Shown piece after piece: positions 54,125 through 63,333 of a DNA stretch of 64,000 nucleotides. The notes under the pieces were generated by a model. It had not been told where the DNA came from. It saw only the letters and a program-made list of their open reading frames with translations, and did no database searches. How positions within the stretch are numbered: position 1 is the stretch's first letter; each line of letters starts with the position of its first letter. The position numbers and the translations under genes were made by a program. Source of the DNA: Methylobacter sp. (GTDB lineage Bacteria; Pseudomonadota; Gammaproteobacteria; Methylococcales; Methylomonadaceae); assembly GCA_030699385.1 (NCBI GenBank), contig JAUYMY010000007.1, positions 30,597 to 94,596 of the forward strand, given 5' to 3'.

Positions 54125-54202
54125 TGGGAACGCCAAGCCCCAGCTTGGCGGGTTACCCTCAATGATCGATATTGCCGAGCTGGGGCTCGGTGTTCCCGGG
54201 TA
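54125..54202. repeat. REP-like double hairpin element
   Basis: GGGAACGCCAAGC-CCC-AGCTTGGCG is one hairpin and GCCGAGC-TGG-GGCTCGGTGTTCCCG another, with GGGAAC and GTTCCC at the outer ends. The words recur as TTCCCACGCTCCGG near 63890 and GAGCTTGGGAGCG near 14772. It lies between a terminator and the FHA gene. Confidence 0.6.
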
Positions 54203-54325
54203 TTTGTTGATTGCCCGGTTAATTCGTTAGTCGCCAGTAAGTGAAAAGCACAGCTTATGTTACAGTAGGTTTCTGTATCAAGAATCCCCAAGCTCCCTCC
54301 GCTGCCAAACCTAGAGATAAAGTCA

Positions 54326-55054
54326 ATGAAAAACCGCAAAATAATCATCGGTCGTGCGACAGATTGCGATCTCGTTTTGGCGGACATGAGTATTAGCCGC
54401 CGCCATGCCGAATTAGAACTGCTTGAAAATAACCTGCTATTATTGACGGACTGCCATAGCAGCCAAGGTAGCTTTGTTATACGGGGCGGCCATGAAGAAA
54501 AAGTCACGCAACAAATTATTTCAAAAAATGACCTGTTAAAGTTTGGCAACATCAGCATTCCGGTTAGTGAAATTTTAACCGCGACGCAGTTTTATCAGCA
54601 TAATCCTGACGTTGTTCAAATTGGAGCATCGGCGCAAGCAAATAACGGAGCTAATAACATGAAACTCGATTTAAATAAAAACTCACCATCGACCGCAACA
54701 CAAAGCCTAACCGAGTTATTTTTATCTTTTGATGGCCGCGTATCGCGCTCAACTTACTGGTTGAAATATATGCTGCCTTATTTTCTGATTTATGTGGTCT
54801 TAGCTGTACTGGACATCGGTTCAGGCAGCTTTGATTATGATACGGGCTATGGCACTTTTTCAGGGTTGTTTACTTTGGCGGGAATCATTCCCAGCTTAGC
54901 GATGGGTGTAAAACGCTGTCATGATCGAAACAGAACCGGCTGGTTTCTTCTGGTCGGCTTGATTCCCGTTATCGGCTTATGGCCGTTAATTGAACTGTGG
55001 TTTCTTAAAGGCACCGATGGCAGTAACCAATACGGTGCTGATCCGTTGTTTTGA
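54326..55054 (+). CDS. FHA domain-DUF805 fusion membrane protein
   Basis: 242 residues. The FHA domain (about 1-90) has IIIGRATDCDLVL and SISRRHAELE, the phosphothreonine-binding loop residues (GR, S, H). After a linker, DUF805 begins with ELFLSFDGRVSRSTYWLKYM and ends CHDRNRTGWFLLVGLIPVIG, with four helices. It would place a phosphopeptide reader at the membrane. Partner unknown; no Ser/Thr kinase is near. Confidence 0.85.
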   Translation: MKNRKIIIGRATDCDLVLADMSISRRHAELELLENNLLLLTDCHSSQGSFVIRGGHEEKVTQQIISKNDLLKFGNISIPVSEILTATQFYQHNPDVVQIGASAQANNGANNMKLDLNKNSPSTATQSLTELFLSFDGRVSRSTYWLKYMLPYFLIYVVLAVLDIGSGSFDYDTGYGTFSGLFTLAGIIPSLAMGVKRCHDRNRTGWFLLVGLIPVIGLWPLIELWFLKGTDGSNQYGADPLF

Positions 55055-55064
55055 TTGGTTATTT

Positions 55065-55247
55065 ATGAACAGTAAAGCCCTCATTAAACAACTGGAACAA
55101 GACGGCTGGGTGCTTGTTAGAGTCAAAGGTTCGCACCATCAATTTAAACACAACAGTAAAAAAGGGCTGGTTACCGTTAAACATCCAGACGGGGACATTC
55201 CAAAAGGAACCCTCATTAATATTTACAAGCAAGCAGGTTGGAAATGA
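55065..55247 (+). CDS. hicA: HicA family mRNA interferase toxin
   Basis: 60 residues from MNSKALIKQLEQDGWVLVRV. KGSHHQFKH carries the catalytic His of the dsRBD-like HicA fold and PDGDIPKGTLINIYKQAGW is the family end. The track's longer ORF starts inside the FHA gene. Its stop overlaps the hicB start (ATGA). Confidence 0.93.
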   Translation: MNSKALIKQLEQDGWVLVRVKGSHHQFKHNSKKGLVTVKHPDGDIPKGTLINIYKQAGWK

Positions 55248-55636
55248 AGATTGCCGTAGTATTACACTCAGACGATGGCCAACGTTATGGCGTGACTGTG
55301 CCCGATTTAGTCGGCTGCTTCTCGGCAGGAGATAGCATAGACAATGCGTTGGAGTCGGTTAAAGAAGCCATAGAATTGCATCTGGAAGGATTACTGGAAG
55401 AGGGGCAAGACATGCCCAATAGTGCGCCTATCAGTCAACACCAAAATAATCCAGATTATGCCGGCGGCGTGTGGGCTTTAGTGGATGTCGACACCACAGC
55501 GTTTGAAGGCGAAGCTGAAAAAATCGATATTGTTTTACCGAAGCTATTATTGAAACGTATCGATGACTATACCCATGCCAAACATTTAACCCGCTCGGTA
55601 TTTTTGGCTGAGGCCGCTCGGGCGGCAATGCGTTAG
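55244..55636 (+). CDS. hicB: HicB family antitoxin
   Basis: 130 residues from MKIAVVLHSDDGQRYGVTVPDLVGCFSAGD, the partial RNase H-like HicB fold. The C terminus (IDIVLPKLLLKRIDDYTHAKHLTRSVFLAEAARAA) is a ribbon-helix-helix DNA-binding domain for autoregulation. It overlaps hicA by 4 bp; the toxin-first order is typical of hicAB. Confidence 0.93.
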   Translation: MKIAVVLHSDDGQRYGVTVPDLVGCFSAGDSIDNALESVKEAIELHLEGLLEEGQDMPNSAPISQHQNNPDYAGGVWALVDVDTTAFEGEAEKIDIVLPKLLLKRIDDYTHAKHLTRSVFLAEAARAAMR

Positions 55637-55755
55637 CGAGTTAAGGTTTTAACGGAAATCTAGCTCAAGGCTCATTATGCGGCGCCTTTAATAGATGACG
55701 ACTATTTTCGATGATTTATTGTTAACAACCGTTCAATTTATTGCATGTTCGTTTC

Positions 55756-56991
55756 TTAATCGCCGCTCACAACGGGTGCAAATCCGCTGCCGGGGGTACG
55801 AAAATTAGTCGTTTGTCCCTGATATAAACGCGCACTCATCAACTGCGCCTGCCCTCGGTAAACATAATGGCGTAGATCCAGTTTTAGCTTAATCAGTTCA
55901 TCATCCACCTGCAACGGCCGCTCGGTAGGGCGCACTAGCGTTTGCGCCACATAATCGCCCTGTAAAATTTCCCCGAATACCCGTTTAGTCACGCTGTCGC
56001 CTTTATAGGCGGCCTTGCTGCCGTAGCCTTTGGCCGGTTTAAAAAACAATTTTTTGCGCCCCGCCCATAAACTGTCGGCTGCGGCTTTGTCTACGCAACG
56101 CGTTTGGGCTATGCCGTCAAGTAACAGTGCTCTGGTTTCGCTGGCAACACCGAACTTTTGCAAGGCTATTTCATCGGTTAATAGCGCCAGATTTCTTTTG
56201 TCGGCGTATAGCGCATGGGCTCTTGGATGCGGCGTAACGACAACGGCTTGTTCCAGATAAGCGTCGCGCAACGGTTTTAGCGTGTCGGCTTCAAGGCCAA
56301 AGTCGGTCAAGCGGTTATAAACCAAATCGATAGATTTATCGCCGTGCCAAAGTTTGCCATCGCGGTAATTGAGTTCGGCCGGATCGCAAATAATGCTGTC
56401 GATAGCGTGTTGTGCAAACAGTTTTTGGAATAACAAAAATTCCGGCAACATGAATTGAGCGGGCGGATTTTCATCGACAATAGCGATTAAACGCAACGGC
56501 TGTGAACCGCGTTCGGCTTGCCATTCTTCAATAAACATCGCGATAAAGCGCTGTTCCGGTGTTGGTGTCGTACTCATTTCAGAACAGAGAGTTCGGGCAA
56601 GCAAGGCATTGAGCATGGCGCCGCCGGCATTGGAATTAATTTCAATGAGTTGCGGGCCTTGTGGGCTTAAATGAAAATCGTAGCCGAAAAAAACGCCCTG
56701 AGCCTTGGGCGTAAACTTCGCGGTGATCGGCGCATAAGCTAGAACCCGTTGCTGATAAGCGGGCAGGGCAATGACGCTTTCGATAGCGGCAATAATCGCC
56801 AGTTGCTTGGCTATTGCGGCTTTGGCAACGACAACAAGGGCTTCGGCAAGCAGGTGAGGGCGCTCGTCAATGAGCATACGGTACAACGCATCATCGCTGA
56901 GTTGTTGCTGTAATGAGCGGCGTAGCGCTTCCCGTGCAATTGAAAGGTAATGGCATTCGGCGTGGTTTTGATCGGCAAAAGCGTGAGGCAT
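55756..56991 (-). CDS. ATP-grasp-like protein of unknown function
   Basis: 411 residues, soluble. LIEINSNAGGAMLNALLA, VYNRLTDFGLE, KLFFKPAKGYGSKAAYKG and IKLKLDLRHYVYRG look like metal- and nucleotide-binding parts of a glutathionylspermidine synthase-like or permuted ATP-grasp enzyme. I cannot name the reaction. Same strand as, and 128 bp downstream of, the CarH-like regulator gene. Confidence 0.6.
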   Translation of the reverse strand: MPHAFADQNHAECHYLSIAREALRRSLQQQLSDDALYRMLIDERPHLLAEALVVVAKAAIAKQLAIIAAIESVIALPAYQQRVLAYAPITAKFTPKAQGVFFGYDFHLSPQGPQLIEINSNAGGAMLNALLARTLCSEMSTTPTPEQRFIAMFIEEWQAERGSQPLRLIAIVDENPPAQFMLPEFLLFQKLFAQHAIDSIICDPAELNYRDGKLWHGDKSIDLVYNRLTDFGLEADTLKPLRDAYLEQAVVVTPHPRAHALYADKRNLALLTDEIALQKFGVASETRALLLDGIAQTRCVDKAAADSLWAGRKKLFFKPAKGYGSKAAYKGDSVTKRVFGEILQGDYVAQTLVRPTERPLQVDDELIKLKLDLRHYVYRGQAQLMSARLYQGQTTNFRTPGSGFAPVVSGD

Positions 56992-57119
56992 TGTTAGGTT
57001 TAACGTGAAAGGTGCAAGGCTAAGGGCGCGTTTTCGCTCCCGGTGTTGCCGCCTATTATATAGGGCGCGCCACAGTTGCGAGTGAGCTATTTTTCTTAGA
57101 CTTCCACGCTCATTTCACT

Positions 57120-58019
57120 TCACTCTTTAAACATCCATTGCTGAGCTTTATTATAAAAATCAGTGATGTCGGTAATGAGCTCACAGCGCGGGGAGGGCAG
57201 TATGGCATGATCGTGACAGTAGTGAGCGCCACTGCCGCCGATCCAGATACGCGAAGATGCGGTTTCCGGGGAGGCGGCGATGATATTTAATTGTGCGATG
57301 GTTTCTGCTTCCGGCGGTGTTTTTACTAAACCAATGACAATGATGTCGGGTTGCAAATGTTTTGCGGCTTCGACAATATCTTTGCCCGGTAAATTGCCGC
57401 CTAAGTAATAACAGCGGTAATGTTCGGCGGCTAATAAACAGCTTAACAAAATACCGCATTCATGCGGCTCGTAGCTTGGCGTGGCAAACATCATCGCGGG
57501 GCTATGTCCTGAGGTAATGCGCAGATTATTCACCATGCTCAACACAATGCGCTGCACGCAGCAGGTAAACATGTGCTCTTGGGCAATACCCAATTTTTCT
57601 TCATGCCAAAGTTCGCCTACTTTTTTTAGCGCGGGCAACAAAATATCCCGGGCATATTCCAAGGGTTCGCTGGCGAGCAACGCACGTTTTAATATTTGCT
57701 CGCAGCGATCAATACGGTAATCCATCACCGCTTCAATAATTTGATCCAGCAACGGCGGCGGCGACTCATGGCCGGGAATTTGCGCGCGTTGTTGCAGATC
57801 GCGTAATACATCAGCATTGAGTCCGGCAATCTTGCTGATGGTATGGCCGTTGCGGGTTAATTGCGCAAGTAAGGTCAATTTTTCCAGCTCTTGCTGCGAG
57901 TACAGGCGGCGGCCATTGTCGCTGCGTGCCGGACTAATACCGTCATAACGACGTTCCCAGGCACGCAATGTTTCGGCAGGTAAACCTGTTAATGTTGTGA
58001 TTGCTTTGATTGAGTACAT
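57120..58019 (-). CDS. CarH/LitR-like MerR regulator with B12-binding photosensor domain
   Basis: 299 residues. A MerR helix-turn-helix (1-70; TLRAWERRYDGISPARSDNGRRLY) is followed by a helical bundle (about 88-165) and a Rossmann-like cobalamin domain (about 170-295). W138, then nine residues, then E148-H149 gives the Wx9EH motif, and E184-P-H186-E-C-G189 gives the (D/E)xHxxG base-ligand motif. Both are the marks of CarH/LitR adenosylcobalamin photoreceptors that repress in the dark. It is divergent from a sigma factor gene 91 bp away. Light sensing is inference from these residues. Confidence 0.88.
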   Translation of the reverse strand: MYSIKAITTLTGLPAETLRAWERRYDGISPARSDNGRRLYSQQELEKLTLLAQLTRNGHTISKIAGLNADVLRDLQQRAQIPGHESPPPLLDQIIEAVMDYRIDRCEQILKRALLASEPLEYARDILLPALKKVGELWHEEKLGIAQEHMFTCCVQRIVLSMVNNLRITSGHSPAMMFATPSYEPHECGILLSCLLAAEHYRCYYLGGNLPGKDIVEAAKHLQPDIIVIGLVKTPPEAETIAQLNIIAASPETASSRIWIGGSGAHYCHDHAILPSPRCELITDITDFYNKAQQWMFKE

Positions 58020-58041
58020 TGTTTATGTTTTGTATAGAAAA

Positions 58042-58075
58042 TTGTTTGACAAGTATTATACGTTCAGAGTAAATT
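58042..58075 (+). promoter_or_regulatory. Promoter of the sigma factor gene with overlapping dyad
   Basis: TTGACA (58046-58051) and TAAATT (58070-58075) with an 18-bp gap. The -35 lies inside TTGTTTGACAA (58042-58052), a TTGT-N3-ACAA dyad that could be an operator for the divergent CarH-like protein. On the opposite strand CGTATAATAC gives a -10-like TATAAT for the regulator itself. Confidence 0.55.
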
Positions 58076-58110
58076 GAGCGCTAGGTTAAAAAACATCAAC
58101 GAGGCCAGTC

Positions 58111-59271
58111 ATGTCAGAAGTCCTACTCAATGCCGCTGATTCAACCGCTGTAGTTAGCGAAACCGAACCGCTTGCGCTGGCTATGCAGCTGGAGCAAGCC
58201 AGGCAGCATCTACTGTTGCTACTGTTAGAGGACGATCAGGCGTCGACGGTATTGCATGAACAGTGTTTGCGTCATCTGAATGATGGTCAGGATATATCTG
58301 ACCTGGTTCGTGACAATGCTGCCGATGCAATTGTTGTACAAAACTCAGCTTTTGTACAACTTGATAGTCATCAAACTGCCGCATCATTGTTGGACAGTGC
58401 GGCGGCCAGATCGTTGTTATTTAATTTACATTTTGCCCCCGGCTTTTTAATTGAAGTGTCGGCACTGTGTTTGGCCACGACTGACGGCAGCGATTATTCG
58501 GCTAGGCTTGCCTTAGCCGGGCAAAATCTGCAACGGCTCAGACAGCAAATGATTGCCGCTAATATGGGTTTGGTCGCTTTTGTCGCGCATAAACAAAAAA
58601 CTACTGCTCTGGGTTTTGATGATTTGCTGCAAGAAGGCGTGGTCGGTTTGATTAAGGCGGTCGAGCGTTTTGACCCGTATCGCGGCTTTCAGTTTTCAAC
58701 TTATGCGATGCCGTGGATTAAACAGGCTATTTCCAGGCTCATTGTGAAGCAGGAAAAAACCGTGCGTTTGCCGGTGTCCTTGGCCGAAAGAGCGAGCGCG
58801 GTGTTTGAGGCAATGCGCAAAAGCTATCTGCAAACCGAGCGCTGGCCCAGTGTCGAGCAGTTAAAAACACTGTGCGATTTAAGCGAAGACGAAATTAAAA
58901 CCATCAGAAGTTATTACCAGGCCACGCATTCTCTGGATGCGGCGATGGAGTCCGAAGAGGATGACGGCCAAGCTTTAATGGCGCGGATGAAGCAGCAGCA
59001 GTTTGCGCAGCCACTCGATGAATTGATTGAGAACAATTTGACTCAGTATCTCGACCAAGTGATGGCGACCTTGCCGGACAAGGAAGCGGCGATTCTGACA
59101 CTGCGTTTTGGTTTAAGAAATCACACAGAAATGACCTTGCAGGCCATTGCCGATCAACTACAGGTAAGCCGGGAGCGCGTAAGGCAGATACAAAATGAAG
59201 CGTTAAAAAAGTTAAAAAACCAGTTTGGTTGCGATCTGATGCTGTTTCTTGAACCTAACGACAGCTACTAG
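58111..59271 (+). CDS. Sigma-70 family factor, group 2/3-like, with atypical N terminus
   Basis: 386 residues. Residues 1-145 do not match sigma region 1.1 and I recognise nothing in them. Region 2 (about 146-215) has NMGLVAFVAHKQ, DDLLQEGVVGLIKAVERFDP and FSTYAMPWIKQAISR; region 3 follows (SVEQLKTLCDLSEDEIKTI); region 4 (about 335-375) has MTLQAIADQLQVSRERVRQI. It is RpoD/RpoS/RpoH-like but none of them. hflK follows by 36 bp, so it likely drives its own operon or a light/stress regulon. Confidence 0.88.
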   Translation: MSEVLLNAADSTAVVSETEPLALAMQLEQARQHLLLLLLEDDQASTVLHEQCLRHLNDGQDISDLVRDNAADAIVVQNSAFVQLDSHQTAASLLDSAAARSLLFNLHFAPGFLIEVSALCLATTDGSDYSARLALAGQNLQRLRQQMIAANMGLVAFVAHKQKTTALGFDDLLQEGVVGLIKAVERFDPYRGFQFSTYAMPWIKQAISRLIVKQEKTVRLPVSLAERASAVFEAMRKSYLQTERWPSVEQLKTLCDLSEDEIKTIRSYYQATHSLDAAMESEEDDGQALMARMKQQQFAQPLDELIENNLTQYLDQVMATLPDKEAAILTLRFGLRNHTEMTLQAIADQLQVSRERVRQIQNEALKKLKNQFGCDLMLFLEPNDSY

Positions 59272-59307
59272 CACCAAGCCGCGCCACATTAAGCAGGAGG
59301 AGAGATC

Positions 59308-60462
59308 ATGTCATCAGAAAAACACAGTACCGAACGCAATCAGCAGCCAGACTGGAAGTTTGAGCTGGAAAAAAACTGGAAAACGCTTTATCGAAAGTCC
59401 AGCGACTATTTTTTAAATCATAAAGATCAATTTTCGCTGGCGAAAGTAAGCGGCATTGTCGGTGGTGCTGCAACGGTAATTTGGCTGGCGACCGGCGTTT
59501 ATATCGTCGATGAAGGTAATCGCGGTGTCATTACCCGCTTTGGCGCTTACAACGAGACCACCACGCCGGGGCCGCATTGGCATTTGCCCGCGCCGATTGA
59601 AAAGGTCAGCATTGTTAATGTTGAGCAGCAGCGCTTTATTGAAGTCGGTTACCGCGATTCACGCGGCAACAAGTCGTCTAATGTCGGCCAGGAATCGTTG
59701 ATGCTGACCACCGATGAAAATATCGTCAACGTGCGTTTAGCGGTGCAATACCAGATTAATAATGCCCGTGATTATCTGTTCAATGTCAGGGATAACGAAG
59801 ACACCTTAAAACAACTGACCGAAAGCGTGGAGCGTGCGGTAATCGGCAGCAACAACATGGATTATGTGTTGACTGAAGGCCGCAGCGAGATTGTCGCAGA
59901 GATTAAACGCGATATTCAGGCCGCGATGGATGACTATCAAGCCGGGATTATTATTGCCAGTGTCAATCTGCAAGACGCGCAGCCGCCGGAAGAAGTGCAG
60001 GGCGCTTTTGAGGATGCCATCCGCGCCCGCGAAGACAAACAACGGCTGATTAATGAGGCCGAAGCCTACAGCAACGAGATTATCCCAAAAGCGCGCGGTG
60101 CAGCCTCGCGTCTGTTGCTGGAAGCGGAAGCCTACGAAGCGGAAAAAGTCGCCAAAGCTAAAGGCGATACCCAACGCTTTGAGCAATTGCTGGTCGAATA
60201 TGAAAAAGCCCCGGCCATCACCCGCAAGCGCTTGTTTTTAGAAGCCCGGGAAAAGCTGTTCAGCAGCACCAATAAAGTCATTGTCGATGCCGGTCAAAGC
60301 GCGCCGCAGTTGTATATGCCGTTGCAAAACCCGGTTTCCAATACAGTTGCGGCAAACAAATCGACGGCGCTGGAACTGCCTGGCGAACCGGTTGCTGTTG
60401 ACAAAAACGACGCTGCAAAAATAGCCGCTAATAACCTACGCCCCAGCAGGAGCAAACCATGA
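59308..60462 (+). CDS. hflK: HflK-like SPFH membrane protein
   Basis: 384 residues. N-terminal cytoplasmic about 45 residues, one helix (ATVIWLATGVYIV), then the SPFH domain: GNRGVITRFGAYNETTTPGPHW, and the HflK helical region EAEAYSNEIIPKARGAA. HflK with HflC forms a cage around FtsH and tunes its access to membrane substrates. A C-terminal low-complexity tail is present. GGAGGAGAG precedes the ATG. Confidence 0.92.
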   Translation: MSSEKHSTERNQQPDWKFELEKNWKTLYRKSSDYFLNHKDQFSLAKVSGIVGGAATVIWLATGVYIVDEGNRGVITRFGAYNETTTPGPHWHLPAPIEKVSIVNVEQQRFIEVGYRDSRGNKSSNVGQESLMLTTDENIVNVRLAVQYQINNARDYLFNVRDNEDTLKQLTESVERAVIGSNNMDYVLTEGRSEIVAEIKRDIQAAMDDYQAGIIIASVNLQDAQPPEEVQGAFEDAIRAREDKQRLINEAEAYSNEIIPKARGAASRLLLEAEAYEAEKVAKAKGDTQRFEQLLVEYEKAPAITRKRLFLEAREKLFSSTNKVIVDAGQSAPQLYMPLQNPVSNTVAANKSTALELPGEPVAVDKNDAAKIAANNLRPSRSKP

Positions 60463-61319
60463 GCAGAACATCTATTTTATTGCCCGCCAGTTTCAGTCTG
60501 TTAATGCTGGCCTATTTGTCGGTTTTTTATGTCAACGAACATGAAAAAGCCATTTTGTTTCGTCTGGGTGAAATGGTCGATTCAGACTATACGCCCGGAC
60601 TCCATTTTAAGACCCCCGTCATCAATAAAGTCAGTACGTTTGATGCGCGCGTGCTGACCTTGGACGCCAAGTCCGAGCGTTTTCTTACCTCTGAAAAGAA
60701 GAATGTCATTGTTGATTCTTTTGCTAAGTGGCAAATCGGTGATGTGGGTCTCTTTTACACCACGGTCGGCGGCGACGAATATCAAGCCAATTTGCGCCTC
60801 GACCAAATTATGAAAGATGCGTTGCGTAGCGAGTTCGGCGTTCGTACCATTAAACAGCTGATTTCCGAAGACCGCAGCGAATTGCGCCAAACCTTATTGA
60901 CTAAATTATCGCCGGTGGCCGCAAAATTCGGCATTAAGTTGGTCGATATTCGTATCAAACGCATTGATTTGCCGCAGGAAGTCAGTAATTCGGTATATCA
61001 ACGCATGCGCGCCGAACGTGAACGGGTAGCGCGCGAATTTCGTTCCCAAGGCGCCGAAACCGCCGAGCAAATCAGCGCCGAAGCCGACAAACAAAAACAG
61101 GTGATACTGGCCAATGCGCGCCGTGATGGTGAAAATATCCGGGGGCGCGGCGATGCGCAATCTGCTGATATTTATGCGCAAAGTTACGGTAAAAATGCCG
61201 AATTTTATGCCTTTTACCGCAGCTTGCAGGCGTATCAGACTTCTTTTGAAAAAACCCAGGACACTTTGGTGCTAAAACCCGATTCCGATTTTTTCAAATA
61301 TTTTAGCCGTGAAAATTAA
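60459..61319 (+). CDS. hflC: HflC-like SPFH membrane protein
   Basis: 286 residues. An N-terminal anchor (about 6-22), YVNEHEKAILFRLGEM, PGLHFKTPVINKV, and the helical YQRMRAERERVAREFRSQGAE segment match HflC. ATG overlaps the hflK stop (ATGA). It ends 12 bp before ftsH. Confidence 0.93.
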   Translation: MSRTSILLPASFSLLMLAYLSVFYVNEHEKAILFRLGEMVDSDYTPGLHFKTPVINKVSTFDARVLTLDAKSERFLTSEKKNVIVDSFAKWQIGDVGLFYTTVGGDEYQANLRLDQIMKDALRSEFGVRTIKQLISEDRSELRQTLLTKLSPVAAKFGIKLVDIRIKRIDLPQEVSNSVYQRMRAERERVAREFRSQGAETAEQISAEADKQKQVILANARRDGENIRGRGDAQSADIYAQSYGKNAEFYAFYRSLQAYQTSFEKTQDTLVLKPDSDFFKYFSREN

Positions 61320-61331
61320 GCGGGGATAACC

Positions 61332-63227
61332 ATGAAAATCATTATTTTTCGTATTCTGGCTCTGGGCGTGATTGCCGGCGTTTTGTTCAGCATATTTAAC
61401 CGCACCGGTGCCAATTATGAGGAAAACTACGCGGTACCGTATTCCGATTTTATCGAGAGTGTGCGCAGCCGCAGTATTTCCGAAGTCATTATCAGCGGCA
61501 CTGAAGTTGATGGCCGCCGCAGCAATGGCGAACGCTTCACCACTTACAATCCTAACGATCCGCGCTTAATCGACGAATTGTTGGAATATGGCGTGAAAAT
61601 CAAGGTGGAAAAACCCCATGTAGGCTCGACTTTAAGCCAGACCTTACTGTCTTGGGCACCGATGATTTTTTTCATTGGCTTGATGTTTTATTTTATGCGC
61701 AAACAGCAAATGGGCGGGCAGGGCGGTCAAATGGGTTTTGGCAAAAGCCGCGCCAAATTGATGGCTGAAGACCAGATTAAAGTACGTTTCACCGATGTCG
61801 CAGGCGTTGAAGAAGCCAAAGAAGATGTGGTGGAAATGGTCGATTTTTTGCGAGACCCCGGCAAATATGAAGTGCTGGGCGGCAAAATACCGCGCGGCGT
61901 GTTAATGGTCGGGCCTCCTGGAACCGGTAAAACCTTGTTGGCGAGAGCCATTGCTGGTGAAGCCGGGGTGCCGTTCTTTTCCATCTCAGGTTCTGACTTT
62001 GTTGAAATGTTTGTTGGTGTTGGTGCCTCACGGGTACGAGATATGTTCGAGCAAGCCAAAAAACGCGCACCGTGCATCATCTTTATCGACGAAATTGATG
62101 CGGTAGGTCGGCATCGCGGCGCTGGCGGCATGGGCGGCGGCAACGACGAGCGCGAACAAACGCTGAACCAATTATTGGTTGAAATGGACGGTTTTAGCGG
62201 CAACGAAGGCATTATCGTCATTGCCGCGACCAACCGCGCCGATGTCTTGGACAAGGCTTTATTAAGACCCGGCCGATTCGATCGTCAGGTGCAGGTCGGC
62301 TTGCCCGACATCAAAGGCCGCGAGCAAATCCTGAAAGTTCATGCCGGCAAAGTGCCATTGGCCGATGATGTCAATATCAACGATTTGGCGCGCGGTACGC
62401 CGGGCTTTTCCGGTGCCGAATTGGCCAATTTGATTAACGAAGGTGCATTGTTTGCGGCACGGATGAATCAACGCGTAGTGACCATGAACAATCTGGACAA
62501 GGCGCGTGACAAAATGATTATGGGCGCGGAAAAACGCACGATGGTGATGAGCCGCGACGACCTGTTGATGACTGCTTATCACGAAGCCGGTCATGCCATC
62601 GTTGGCCGCATCGTGCCCGACCATGACCCGGTTTATAAAGTCAGCATCATGCCGCGCGGCGGCGCTTTGGGCATCACCATGTTTTTGCCCGAACGCGATC
62701 AATACAGCGCCAGCAAGGACAAACTGGAAAGCCAAATTTCCAGCCTGTTTGGCGGCCGGGTTGCCGAAGCGCTGATTTACGGTAAAAACAAAGTGACCAC
62801 CGGTGCATCCAATGACATTGAACGGGCGACGCAACTGGCGCGCAACATGGTCACCAAATGGGGCTTGTCCGATCGTCTAGGGCCAATGGATTACGGCGAT
62901 AACGAGGGCGGTTATATGGGTTCGCAAGCCAAGCCGATGTCCGAGAAAATGGCGCAAGTCATCGACGAGGAAATCCGCCAGCTGGTTGACTTAAATTATC
63001 AGCGCGCCGAGCAAATTCTGAAAGACCACATCGAGATTTTGCACAACATGGCCCACGCCTTGCTTGATTGGGAAACCATTGATAAATATCAAATTGACGA
63101 ACTGATGCAAGGCAAAATGATTGCCCCGCCTGAGCCGGTTATTGAAGTAATGGAACCCGTTATCAGCAACATTACGCTGGATGACGGCAGCAGTAAAAAA
63201 GCGGATGAGTCAAAACTGAACGCTTAA
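61332..63227 (+). CDS. ftsH: ATP-dependent zinc metalloprotease FtsH (probable second copy)
   Basis: 631 residues. TM1 about 2-22 and TM2 about 108-122 bound a periplasmic domain. The AAA module has GPPGTGKT (194-201), a Walker B at [10 protein letters not shown] and the second region of homology [20 protein letters not shown]; the protease has HEAGH (417-421). All key residues are intact. It is placed with hflKC and a sigma factor, not in the usual rlmE-ftsH-folP-glmM setting, so I infer an extra, condition-specific FtsH. Confidence 0.94.
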   Translation: MKIIIFRILALGVIAGVLFSIFNRTGANYEENYAVPYSDFIESVRSRSISEVIISGTEVDGRRSNGERFTTYNPNDPRLIDELLEYGVKIKVEKPHVGSTLSQTLLSWAPMIFFIGLMFYFMRKQQMGGQGGQMGFGKSRAKLMAEDQIKVRFTDVAGVEEAKEDVVEMVDFLRDPGKYEVLGGKIPRGVLMVGPPGTGKTLLARAIAGEAGVPFFSISGSDFVEMFVGVGASRVRDMFEQAKKRAPCIIFIDEIDAVGRHRGAGGMGGGNDEREQTLNQLLVEMDGFSGNEGIIVIAATNRADVLDKALLRPGRFDRQVQVGLPDIKGREQILKVHAGKVPLADDVNINDLARGTPGFSGAELANLINEGALFAARMNQRVVTMNNLDKARDKMIMGAEKRTMVMSRDDLLMTAYHEAGHAIVGRIVPDHDPVYKVSIMPRGGALGITMFLPERDQYSASKDKLESQISSLFGGRVAEALIYGKNKVTTGASNDIERATQLARNMVTKWGLSDRLGPMDYGDNEGGYMGSQAKPMSEKMAQVIDEEIRQLVDLNYQRAEQILKDHIEILHNMAHALLDWETIDKYQIDELMQGKMIAPPEPVIEVMEPVISNITLDDGSSKKADESKLNA

Positions 63228-63279
63228 ATTAACCCTATTCCGTCGATGCGTGGGCATCGATTAACCTGTCCTCCTCTAT

Positions 63280-63320
63280 ATGCCCTTCAGCCTGTGTATT
63301 TGTGAAGGGCATTTTTTTTT
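63280..63320 (+). terminator. Terminator after ftsH
   Basis: ATGCCCTTCA / TGAAGGGCAT, a 10-bp stem with a 13-base loop, then TTTTTTTT. It closes the sigma-hflK-hflC-ftsH operon and shows that the track ORF start at 63280 is not used. Confidence 0.92.
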
Positions 63321-63333
63321 CATGGAGATAATG

